From contig CM031616.1 of assembly GCA_018398815.1 (NCBI GenBank), forward strand, positions 24,508,108 to 24,572,107: DNA of 64,000 nt, in the 5' to 3' direction. Shown here piece after piece: positions 44,646-57,719 of this stretch. Below the pieces are notes generated by a model, which did no database searches, had not been told where the DNA came from, and saw nothing but the letters and a program-made list of their open reading frames with translations. The position numbers were made by a program, and so were the translations under genes. This DNA comes from Conus ventricosus. Lineage: Eukaryota > Mollusca > Gastropoda > Neogastropoda > Conidae. Each line of letters opens with the position of its first letter. The first letter of the stretch is position 1.

Positions 44646-47281
44646 CTGTTGACAGACAGCAAAAGCAGTATGCATTTGTATTATGTGTGTGAGTGAGTAC
44701 ATGTGTGCTGCTTCTTCTTTTCTTTTAAGAAAAACTTAGGGGTGTGGGGAGACTGGCGAGTCGAAAGCAGCATGAATCTTCAGACGTATGTTAACAGAAA
44801 ACAATAACATGAAACAGTAACCAAAGAGAATATCAAGCCTCTTAAACTGGACAATATCTCTACTGAACACTTGAACAGTATTCTATTCAATATATCCATT
44901 CTCCTGCCTCCCCTTTCCTAGTCTTAAATCCTGAAAACAAAACCCCACATTTACAAACATGCCAAAGAACCACAGCCTGGTTCCAGCCACCAGGGCAAAA
45001 CTAGACAGGTACCCCTGGACCCCCCCCCACCCCCTGGACAGGGCAGACATTTTTCCACAAGGTCAAACAGATCTTGGATCTGCCCTGAGATCCAGATACA
45101 TACCATGGATCTGCACCAAACTTTAAAGGATTCATCTCCAGGCCCTATCCCATCTTCCCACAAACTTCTAGGAAAGTCAGTACAACGGCTTTTGCCTAGT
45201 GTTGCCGAGTGGCTCCTGACTCTCCACCATTATAGAATGGCTTCCTCCTCAGGCCACAATATATCAGTAGAACAGAACAATTACAGATTATCCTAGTGAG
45301 ACTGACATAAAAGAGAACTGAACACAATTTCGTCTCATCAATAATTATTTGTGTTTCTGTATATTAACAAAAACAACAAAGAGACAAAACCCTACGAAAC
45401 AACAAACAAAAATGACAAAGAAATAAAGCAACAATATGTCCAGTCTGCCCAACTAACCACAGATGCTGTATTCAAGCTGCAAGTAATAGCAAAAAAATTA
45501 AAATGATATACTCCTTGCTGAATATTTAATTCAACTGGTTGAAAAGGTTTGATCTTACTTAGAAAACATCAGATACACTTATCGCTGAGACTGGTTCATC
45601 TCTCTGGGAAATTTCGCCTGAGGTCACATAGTTTCACACACTGTTACACCTGATTAAAGTCCAAAGACAAAGCTGAGAGCTCCTGATCAAACCCACCACT
45701 CTGATTCTGCAAGGTACCATTTTCAGTTCAAAGTCCACGTAACTGAAGAATCTCAAACCAGCCTATGTTTCTTAACCCTCTTGTATTCAGATTCTCTGAG
45801 GCCAAATTCCCCCTAGTTTTCAGATTTTTTTGGTGAATTTTGCCTTAAAATGGGTATGTATGGTTCATGCTTCACCACAACCAAGAATAAACCTCTAGAG
45901 CTACGAAATTCCGCATGTATGGTCACAAGGCTTTGTTCTATACTGTGAGCAAGATTTTGTGTGTCTCGAGGTGAAAGGTCGTGTCACTGTCACCAAAATG
46001 TCACCCAATGTGTCACATGCGATGGTGACAATTCTAATACAGCACACCAACATGCAGTTATCCCATGCACATGCATGTTAGTGTTGTAAAATGAAAGCTG
46101 CGGCCTAAGTGAGATGATCTGTCTTCTGTCCGCCTGTTCAGTCCCCACAGGTAATCCACAGAATGTCACACACAACTAGTGTCAATTGTCACTACTGAAT
46201 AGTTACTGTAGATTCAAGCACAGTTCCTCATTGTTTTTCTGTCACTGTTCTAAGCACCGTATACATGTCCAAATGTATTTACACAATGTATAGCTGTGAA
46301 GAAATTGAGTAGTGTCACGGCCAAGTGTCATCAAAGCACTGTCACCATAAACTACAGGTAAGCATATATACACGTACACACAGAGAGACTAGCAAATTGC
46401 CCTACTGTTGAGCCACTTTCTGCGCATGGTAGTCATGGAAACAGTCATTCTTATGAAAGTATAGAGGCACCTGGCAGAAAGAACACATATATGACGTTTC
46501 TACGCGTCATCCCTTAGTTGTCATACGGAATAATCAGTACAGAGACAGCCCCGCATTTCGTCAGGTGTTGTGTCGAACCAGAGGGGTCAGGTGTGCCCTT
46601 AGCTGCTTGTCTTTGTTGAGCGTATCTGTTAGTTTCTTCTGCTACTAGTTGGAAAAATGTGAGAGGCAGAAAAAAGAAATAATCTAGTGCGGTGGCAGTG
46701 TTCGGCAGTGAGTGCGCTTGGCCTGTCGGCTGTTGCAATGCGACCACATGGGCAGGATGTGTAGCCGGTCGCCATTGTTTTGCAGAACGGCGAGTAGCAC
46801 GTTGTACTGAGGGTCGCTTTCACCATTTTCCTCTCCTTCATTGGTGCCGATTTCAACATAATTCTCTTCTCATAACTCTCCATTTTCATACTTCTCTACT
46901 TCTTGCATAATTTGATCCCACTCCTCCGCTGAATACTCAGGAATATCACCAAACTCGCTGTTGTTAGCAGACGACGCCATTGTGAAAATCGTCAGTCTCA
47001 CGCACAACTCTTCGGTTGCAGTTTCTCCTCATTCTTAGTGAATGGAAGTGGTGCCAGCATCCAAAAATAGTGCTGCCACATTACTGGGCTATAGTAGGAA
47101 ATCCCCAACAACTTTTAGTGGCTCTCCGAGTATTTTCACGGAGTCAGCACGTGATGGAAAAGTACCATACACAGGCGGCGGGTAGCTCCTGTCTGCGCCC
47201 GTTACGAAATCTAGCGCGCTGTCTCAGCGCTCCCGTCTGCGCCCGTTATGAATACAAGAGGGTTAAACAACAACAACAGCA

Positions 47282-47326
<45 letters not shown>

Positions 47327-49299
47327 TGTAGTTAATTACACTACACAAGACATCTGTAACTCACATATTTTCTAATCTCTCTGACAAGGGTGTAGAAAGC
47401 GTCGTCCACTCCCTGGCGCGTCTTGGCCGAGGTTTCCACATAGGGTATATGGTACAGTTCAGCCATGTGTTTGCCTTGCCTCTGTTCTACATTGCGGATT
47501 GGCAAGTCCACTTTGTTTCCCACCACTGAAATTACAAAATACATTATACACGTTAAAGTGGCGAGTAAATCAACTCCATCAGCAGATGAGGATTCAAGGC
47601 ATTTATCTGCGGGATTGTCCCATCCCTGCCAGTTCCTTCTCTTAGGAGTTTGCCATGGGCTTAAATGAGAAGGCCAGGATCTACTGCAACTGTGGTGAGT
47701 TTGTGTTTAGTCTGTCAGTGAAAATGACCATTTGATGAATGTGGTTAGTGATTCTAATGGTCATGCTCACTCATGCTGGTTCATTAACGAAGCATTCATC
47801 ATCATCCACTGGGGCAGATGGTGTCCTACTTGAAACTTTTGATCAGAACAGATATCACTAAGCACCACTGAAGAGACTAAGCAACAGCAAGTGCCCCCTC
47901 TGTTGGTCTCCTCATGACAACCTGGTAACAACTGCTCCTTGTGGACTGCCAGAGTTGGAGATGTGGTAGAACAAGTGTGGGTGTGGATGTGTATGAGGTG
48001 GTTGGAATACACAGTAAAGCCAGTGAGAGCGCATGGAAGGAGAGAGAGTTTACAACACTAAATAGAGAGAGAAAATAAAGAAAGCATCACCCCCAACTCT
48101 GCTGGTTATCCAGCAAGTAAGCCATTATAAAAATGTAATATCTTTGGTGCTGACTGTTACTTTAGGGGAGAAAGGGTGTGAAGATGGAGGGATGCCCATG
48201 TTTTCTTTCTGTCATATTTCCTAACAAAAAGAAAACTGATTTGATTAAATTCTGGCCTCTCTGTTTTGACAATGCTAATATTCTTAGTTCAACTACAAAC
48301 TATGTGAAGTTGGCTGCTGTATCAGGTCTTGTTGAGGATATTGAGTAAAAACAGTCCAGACATACATATTTTTCAAAGTCACTTCAAATCTACAAATGAA
48401 ACAGCTATCAAAAAATATTTCAGGATTACGGAATGGAAGTGAAGAGATGTACTGGGCCTATCATGTACATGTCACAACAGATTCTATATGTTGAAATTAC
48501 AGCATCTGGAACTTTCTGCATTTTGCTGTTGGGTCACCCTCTTCTCTCTCTTGCCTAAAAAGACTGATTCTCTTTGACACAGTCACCAAACTTTCATTTA
48601 ATTGACACATTCAACAACATGTACCTTTTGTAACTGGAGTGTGAATGATCAAACTACAAATGAGGAAGTTCTCTTCACTGATTTAACCATTCCTCACAGA
48701 TTTCACCAAATTTTCAGGTATACTGGTTCGCATGTTTCAGGTGAAAGACTGCTACAGCACTTATCAGGGCAGATCAGTTTTGAAAGAAAAAATATAAATA
48801 CCACGTCATTTCAGTAACACATAAATGTGCAGTATTCTTGTAAGCATGCTCATATATCTGTACTGCAGTTTAATTGAATGAATAGTTCTTAAAACATACA
48901 TGATAACAAACCACTCTAGCTCATGACTTACTGACCAGACTTTGGTTTCTTTCAGCAAACATGCTTACAATGAACAGACATGGCCATATAAAAGAGTAAT
49001 ATAAGCTTGTACTCACAAACCATAGGGACTTCATCTGCATCTTTCACCCTCTTGATCTGCAAAACACATATGTCAATATGCTTTGAACAACGTGACAACA
49101 GTACTGTCTTGACAGGCAAGACTCAATGTTGATAAACACTCGCAACATCCAATTTGTCAAATAGTTCATCTGCATTACTTTGTTTTTATTTTTGCTGTTT
49201 TATAATTCATCAAGTATGAAGAAGAGAGCTGAACAGCAGTAGTCTTCAGCGGAGAAGCCCCCACCCCAACCCATACTAGGACCTAACTCTTTGCATTCT

Positions 49300-49369
<70 letters not shown>

Positions 49370-50910
49370 CTGGTTGCCTCTAGGCCATGATTCCTGGATG
49401 CTCTTCTGTTGCCACCATTTTTTTTTCTTTCCCCATAGCGCTGCTGTGATTCGAACCTGCAAAGCAACTTCTGGATGGTGGGCTTTCTCAAGGGCAAGTT
49501 GCCTATAGATGGGTATCTTCACCACACAGCCATCACACAACCCTGAGCTAAGTAGAAAATCTAAGCCTTGTGAAGTTTTCTTTGATTCTTCTCCACCAGC
49601 TTCTGCTGAATTCTTTTCGACTGCTTCTGATATTCCTTTTAAGGAAGTGGTCCTCTTCTTACCAGACCTTGAGAGCTGTTTCATGACTTCTTCAGCAGTT
49701 CTGCCAAACTGAGTTTTCCAAACAGATAACAGGCAGAATCCCCCCACCCCTTCCCCTCCTCAAAACATCTTGCTTTGTGATATTCTGCATTCTGCCTGTA
49801 CATCGAATAAACAAATCATAATGACGGATAGCGAAATAATGTACAGAGTTCTCAGTAATCCTGTACATCAAAATAAACAGCCCACACTGGCAGTAAAGAA
49901 AGGTTTTGACTGGTTTCTTCTTTCACTAGATCACCCTCTCTCTGGTCTTATTCCTTTTTCATTAACTCTTTCAGGAGTATTCTGCAAAATACTGAGAACA
50001 TCACACACACAAGAAATGTTGACATCAGCAAAAATCTACTCCCTTGTACATGACCGCGTGCATATGCGAGCAAGATACAAACATCATTAGAAAATAATAA
50101 AATATCAGCAATATATGTAAGAACATAATATGAATATCTATTGAAATTCCTTCCCTCTCCATTTTAATGCAAGTGTGTCTGTGCCTGTGTGTTTGTATGA
50201 ATAACCACACATGTCTCTGCAAGTGTGTGAACCACAGCCTGTGTATGTACAATGTGCTACTGCCAAGCTTTATTCATCCTCAGCCAAATGTCACTGATAT
50301 GTCAACCAATATATGGGGACAGCATTTCTATGCAGCAGCTTGCTGAGACAAGTAATGGATTTTTCTGTGTTGTTATTAATCATGTAAAATCAACAAGGGG
50401 AAAAAAAAAACCCACAGACACATCAAAAGTGTTTACTGATATTGCAGCAGTGCTAATCCGGCCACTTAAAACGTGTATTCTTTTCCTTTCCGATAGAAAG
50501 CAGAGCATATATTTTCTGTTCTTTCTTTTTTTAACCTGTCTTGACAAAGCCAATCAGCATAGGCAAACAAAGTTCTGTGTCCATTGAGGACTGGAAAATG
50601 AATAAATAACAAGACACAGAGTCATGTTTTAATTCTACTGTAGATCCACGGGCCTTGGGATGAATGGTATAAACAATTCCATGAGATTTGAACGAAGCAG
50701 ATACACATCACTCAAAAGGAAACAACCATAACAATACCACACAAACTATCAGCTATATTGCACCCCTTTTTCAAGCTTTGTACTAGTACAGGAATCATCT
50801 GAGTGTTAAACATGCAAGGCCGACTGCTCTTGAAACGACTGAAAATTTTTCAATCAAACTCCCAACTTGTCCTCCTCATTTTGGCCAAGTCAACATCAGC
50901 ATCAATTCAT

Positions 50911-50975
<65 letters not shown>

Positions 50976-53900
50976 TATCTACAAACCCTGCTGAAATGAC
51001 AACAAGCCAGTGTGAAAATTCACTGCTCATATAAGTAATAACTTTGGCTCTTGTGAAACGATTTCATTCAAGGAAACCAGCTCTAACGATGCACCAAAGA
51101 GAAAAACGGATGTTAAAAGATACCACTTGGAAAGCATGTTCCATTCATTTCAGTTCTGTATAACATGTCAGTGACAATTGATGTTCTTTGGTTTGGGGGC
51201 CCGGGGGGTCCCCCCCACCTCCCAATGAAAGTGTGCCTGAACTAGTTAAAAAAAATTCCCCCAACATATCATGCCACTCTGTCCTATAATATATTTCTGA
51301 AAAGTCCTATTGATTTTTCTTGATTTTAACAGTTCGGATATCCTAAGCTTCTGACTTTTCAGATGAAACACTGCAAAATAAAACTGCTAACAAGTTGTTG
51401 CCTTAGTATCTGAACTGTTTAACACTGACAGTCTGAATACGAAAGGTTATCTGAAATACTCCGATGACATGACATGGTTTCCCCATTATCAATACAGAAC
51501 TTTTCTTACTAGCTTCACATATGGGTCAAATATGGTCATGTTCATTATACAGTTTATAAAGCCAATTGGGACTGACAATTCAGAAAATTCAAAATGTTTA
51601 CCACGTCAAGTTTTAGATGTCTATGCTTTTTACATAAGATAAGATAAGATAATGTGCTTATAGCCCAGCCGACCGCAGAGGGCCACATCAGGGCTGTCAC
51701 CACGTTAAAATCAACTCACCAGTCATTTTAAAAAAAAAAAAAAACAAAAAAAAACACACTTTCACACATCTCGTTAAATGACATCGCCCTACAAACGCAC
51801 CAGAAACTTTGTTAAAAATCTTTCTTCCGTAAAATCTTAAATCAGATGAAAAATGTTAATTTCTCTCAAAAACTTAAGGATCACGTCAGGCGGGACATCC
51901 CTGAACAGGATCTTCATGGACTCCGCTGTAAAATGTTTGTGTCTCACATCGTGCAAGTCCCAACACTCTAAAAGAACATGTTTCATTGTGAGTGGCGCAT
52001 GACATGGAATGCACCACGAGCTTCTTCACTCTTTTAAAGGTAAGAATGGGTAAAATACGAATGGCCGGTGTGCAGCCGGCACAGAACCGTTTCCTCTTTA
52101 CGACCACCCGACGTAGATGGGAGGAAGTCTTTAAAGGTTTGGACGGATCTGAAAGAGTTTGTTATTCGTCTGTGTGTTCCAATCCTCCTGCCAGAGGTCT
52201 CTCACATAATCGTTAATTTTGGGGTTTCACATCTGAGCAGGGGATATAAGTGTTGGACAGTTTCTCTCTTGTGGCGTTCTTGCTAAACGATCAACCATTT
52301 CGTTCCCGCCGATGCCAACATGGCCAGGAACCCAAGCAAGAGTAATGTTGTAACCGTCCGCCTTCACTTGCTAAAAAGTTCAAAAAAAAATAAAAGTTCT
52401 GGATGCTGAAGGTTGCGGCCAGCTATGGCCTCCAAAGCTGACAGCGAATCCGACAGAACCAGAAAGTCCCTCCTCGAAGAATGGGAGATTATCTTCAAAG
52501 CCAGTACTAGAGCAGTAAGTTCAGCAGAATAGACAGAAGCATCTGAATGTATATGTTCCAACAATATCTGAGAAGGAGCCCAGGGCAGTAGGCTGCACAG
52601 GCCACTCCATCCTCAGACTTGGAACCGTCAGTGAAAACTTTTTGATAGGATGGGAATTTGGAACAGAGCTCGGCATACAAAGCCTTGTACGCCAGAGAGC
52701 TGGTAGACTCCTTACGGAAAGCTGCGAGATCGAAACGAATCTCTGGTGTGAAAAAGGTCCATGGAGGTTGATCCGGAAACTTGGAAAAATGGGAAACTAC
52801 TCCCAGTTCTATACCTGCATTCCGCACGTGAGGTTGCATACGAAGCCCAAACGGCGGAAAAACATTTCGGGTTATTTCAAACTTACTTTGGAACGGAGGG
52901 TCAAAAACACAGTCATAGGCAGGATTCTGCGGTTCTGAGAACAGTCGGATGTAATAATTCAAAGACAGTTTCAGCCTGCGGTTGGACAACGAAGGTTCGC
53001 CCGCCTCTGCGTACAGGCTGTACACAGGGGTGGTGCGGAACGCCCAAGACAGAGACGAAGCCCTTGATGGTGGATAGGGTCCAAAAGTTTGAGGTAAGAG
53101 GGTCTTGCGGAGCCGTAGACAGCACAACCATAGTCCAGTTTAGAACGGACCAGGGCTCTGTAGAGGTGCAGCAAAGTTTTCTTATCAGCGCCCCAGTCTG
53201 TGTGCGCAAACGACCCGCAGAATATTCAGAGCTTTCTGGCAAGAAGTTTTGAGTTTTTGATGTGGCTGAGAAAGTTAAGTTTCTGGTCAAAAATGACCCC
53301 CAGAAATTTGGCCTCTTTAACAGCTGGAATGGGAGATTTCCCGACGTGAAGTTCAGGATCTGGAAAAAAATGACGGAAATTATGGAAGTGAATACACTGG
53401 GTTTTTGTAGCAGAAAAGGTGAAACCGTTTTCATCCGCCCACTGATGGATTTTATCTACGCAAAGCTGGAGCCTGCGCTGGACACTCGGGTACGGGCTTC
53501 CAGTTGCGTAGACAGCAAAATCATCCACAAACAATGAGCAGTCTGAACCCTGCTGAACTGATTTCACAATGTTGTTGATTTTAATACTAAAGAGGGGCAG
53601 GAGACAGTATGCTCCCCTGGGGAACACCCAACTCCTGCTCGGGGACATCAGAGAGAGTGGTGCCAACCCGGACCTGAAACTGTCGGTCTGCCAAAAAATT
53701 TTGAATAAAAAGCGAAGATGACCTCGAAAACCCAGATCGTGGAGATCATGAAGTATCCCCGACTTCCAGGTGGTATCGTAGGCCTTCTCCAGTCGAAGAA
53801 ATTGCCACTGAAATGCTGTCTGTTTAAAAAAGCGTTCCTAAGTGTAGATTCCCAGACGAATCAAATGGTCAACTGTACTACGATGTTTGCGGAAACCACA

Positions 53901-56900
53901 CTGTTCTTTCGCCAAAAGGCCATCGTTTCGAGTTTCCACATGAGCCTAGCATTGACCATTTTTTCCATCAATTTACAGACACAGCTGGTCAAAGCTATGG
54001 GACGGTAGTTAGATGGATTAGAAAGATCTTTTCCAGGTTTGGGGATGGGAATAATGAGGGCTTTCCGCCAAGAGGTGAAAGCAACCTGTAGTCCACACGT
54101 GGTTGTATACCTGTAACAGGATGTTCAGACCTTCTTGCGGAAGATGTTTCAATAGTTGATAATGAATGTCATCTATACCTGGAGAGGAATCGCTGCAAGA
54201 GAGTAAGGCAGATTTCAGCTCGTTTAATGTGAAAGGAGGATTGTAGTCTTCCATGTTGTCGGATGAAAGTTGCAGGAGGATTTTTTCTTTTAGGGCTTTG
54301 TTTTGACAAAAGTGACTGATTTATTAGAAGAGGAGGAATTCTTTTCAATGGTTGAAGCAAGCAGATTAGCAACTGCTTTCTTCTCTGTTATTAAAGAATC
54401 CGAAAACTTGAGATGGTTCACAGTGGGACAGGTGTTCTTCCCTTTGATTTTCTTAATGAGTTTCCACACTTTTTTCTTGGAAGTTTTTGATGTCAGCCTG
54501 GAGCAGAAGCTTCCCCAGGACCGACGTTTACTGATTTTAAAAGTGTGTCTTGATTTGGCACGGAGTTTTTGATGGCTCGAGCGTTGGACCCGAAGGTCGA
54601 TGGTATACCTGACGCTGAGCCCGTTTTCGGACTTTGGAAATTTGTTGGCAGTCTGTATTGAACCAGGGTGTTTTTGGCATTTGGAGTTTATCGGAAGACA
54701 CTGGGATACAGGCCTTAGCACATTTGATTATAGCGTTAGTCAGAGATTCTGCTGGATCCGGACTCTGAAGAAAATCAGTGTCCTGGAATTCTTTAGAAAT
54801 AGAGGCTGCAAATAGATCCCAGTTTGCTTTCTTAAAATTTAGATGCTGAGAGACAGACTGTTCAGTTATTACAGGTTGTAGAAGGACAGGGAAATGGTCA
54901 CTTCCGTGCAGATCGTCATGGACAGACCACTCATAGTCCAGGACCAGCGAGGGGTCACAAACCGACAAATCTAAACACGAAAGTGAACCTGTGGAAGAAT
55001 GGGGGTAAGTTGCAGATCCGTCGTTCAGACAACACAAATCCAAATCCGAAAGGACATCCTCAATCAGCAGACCTCTGGGTGACGAACCGGTACTAAACCC
55101 CAAAGAGGTTGTGACCGTTAAAGTCACCCAACAGCAAAAAAGGTCGAGGAAGTTCCCCTAACAGACTGACAAGGTCCTGACGACAAACCGGGACAGATGG
55201 AGGTAGATAAAGAGAACAATTGTGACAGTCTTGTGGAGAGTGACTCTCCCCAGCTACAGCCTGAAGGGAGGTAGACAGAGCGACAGGACTATACAACAAA
55301 GTTTTGTGAAGGAGAAGGGCAACACCGCCCGACAGTCCCAACGTGGATGGTTGTGCAGGTTTTGAAAGAATATTAAAGCCAGAAAGAGTAAAGGTCTTCT
55401 GGCTTTGAATTTGGGTTTCTTGAAGAGCCCCGACAGAAGGTTTCATAGATTGACACAGAAGCTGCAGCTCCTCAAGTTAGAATTTAGACCACGGATATTC
55501 CAATGGAATATTGTATTATCCATGGTGCAGAGGGCGAAAAGGAGAGAGATCAGGTCATCTCCCCCTCAACATCTGCTGCTAAAGCTGTAAATTTGTTGCT
55601 TAATTTCACTGGACTATCTGCAGACCTGCTGGCAGACTTGCCAACAGGTGAAGTAGGTCTGGGTTTGGGAGACGGTGGAGGTTTCTTCCTTATCTCCACC
55701 ATCTCCACACTGGGTTGAACTCCCTTGCCCCACGGGCACTGGACAGAGGAGTTCGAGGTCGGGGGGCTGGTGTTTTAATCTGCCCACAGCAGATGTTGTA
55801 GACTGCTGGGGAGTCTGAGGGGGGGCGGATTTTTGGCCTCCACCAGGGGGACTCACTTTGGGTTGAGAGGTGGTGGACCTGCTTCCACCAGAGCTGACAG
55901 TTTTTCCTTGCAATGTCTTCGAAAATGTAAAGTTATCAGTCTGACAGCAGACTGACCGAGTTGGAACTGTTGGAACTTTCTTTACGCCGAAGCATACGAA
56001 GAAGCTGTCGGCGACTGACTGCCCACAACCTGCTTGCGGGCTTCAAAAAAGGAGATCTTCTTTTCTGTCTTAACCCTTTGTATTGCAGATTCCTGAATCC
56101 ACAGAGGACAATTCCGTGAAGAGGAGGGATGGTCGCCACCGCAGTTTTCACAATGTGCCGGATCTTTACACGGCCCATCATGGGTTGCCTTGCAGCAAAT
56201 ACCACACACCTCCTGCCCAGAACAACGGTCTCTGACATGGCCAAACTTCTGGCATCGGAAGCACCTCAACGGGGACGGAACGTACAACTGAACCCGGACA
56301 ATCAGGTAGCCGACTTTGATGACCGGAGGCAGCACAGGGTTGCAGAAAGTCAGAAAGAGGGTGTTGGTGTCCACTCTTTCTGCACCCTTCCTTACTGTCA
56401 CCCTGCGTACCTCCGTCACACCCTGGGATGCCAGCTCCGTTTTGATCTCTGCCTCTGAAACACCTGATAATTCCCTGCAGCGAATCACTCCTTTTGATGA
56501 ATTTAATTGTTTGTGGGAGTTACCCTGATCTCCCTGTCCACAAGTTTCGTTGCCTTCAGCAGCTGTTCAGATTGCTTTTGTGACTTACATTGAATAAGAA
56601 AGGAACCATTCCTCAACCTCTTGATGGACCGAGGGTCACCTGCTAAAGCTTGAAAGCCCTTCTGTATGGCGAAAGGGCTCAGAGCTGAAAGGGGTCTTTC
56701 CTGCTCCGTCCCTTCCATCACGAGCCAGGAAGCCCAGAATCCTGTCCTCTGTCGTACCTCCATATCCGAATCGCTATCGGAATCAAAATTCCCTGAAATA
56801 GGGGATGCAGCTTCCCCTTTTTTGGGGGGATTGTTTTTGAAAAAGCCATAATGTATTTTATTTATTTCATCTCTCCCTTACCCACCCACCTTGGAGTCCA

Positions 56901-57658
56901 ACTAAGGGGCCAGGGCCAAGAAACCAATGTCTTGACCCCTTCCAGGCTTCGGGAGAGATATACGACAAACAGAAACTACCAACCCTATCCCCCCTGATCA
57001 TGCTCAACTCCCGGGACAGAGAGCTGAGCACTGCAGGGTTAACTTGGCCAGTAGGGGAACTGTCTGTCTTGACCCAGCCCCAAGAAGGGGAGCCGATTAG
57101 TACACCCGGGCCAAAGTGTACTTCCTGTCTAGGAGAGGTCCGAGCCAAAGTGATGTGTTGAGAGCGCTGGCCCTCTCAATCACCAGGATCTCATTCCCCT
57201 CCGACACAGGTCGCACCGCACGGCAGACACGGCGGATCTTAAGACCACAGAGAGAAAAGGAGTGTGAAAAAGAAGACTTGAAGGGGGGACGAAGATAGAA
57301 AAGGCCAAATAAAGGCAGAAAACAAGAAAAGGAGAAGGCGGGTTACTCTTAGTCAGGATCCTCACCCTTAGCCTATCTGACATGGGAAGCCCTACCAGGG
57401 GCATCAACTTCTTACCACGTTTCGCTTAGGCCATACAGCATCTTCACCTCTCAGGCCTACAAGCAGTGTGAAAAAACCAGCCTATCTCCCAAGTATTGAT
57501 GCCCCGTCAGCATAGCCTAAAGGATCACTGACCACGCAAACCCTCCGACCACGACAAGGTCGCAACCCCCCGAGGGTGCTTTTACATGTGTATAGGTAGT
57601 TACTCACTGTGTTCATAGAGAAGTGAAAAGTTTGTATATGAGAGAGGAGAGAGAAGAG

Positions 57659-57719
<61 letters not shown>

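Larger units (their letters stand above)
51636..57576 (-). mobile_element. Full-length RNase H-containing LINE (I/Nimb-like), 5.9 kb
   Basis: Both ends are defined by a target duplication TGCTTTTTACAT (51624-51635) and TGCTTTTACAT (57577-57587), differing by one T. Sense order: 5' UTR of about 0.7 kb, ORF1 with CCHC zinc knuckles, ORF2 with apurinic endonuclease, RT, RNase H and a C-terminal zinc motif, then a 3' UTR with hairpin and a (TTATC)n tail. Inserted in a Ras intron in the gene's own orientation. Each ORF has several frameshifts, at least some in homopolymers, so its activity cannot be judged from this sequence. The clade is inferred from domain set. Confidence 0.92.

Noticed and set aside
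49283..49747. 154-codon minus-strand ORF ending in polyproline
   Set aside because: It runs into the poly-G tract, overlaps a tRNA-like repeat and lies inside a Ras intron; no domain recognised.
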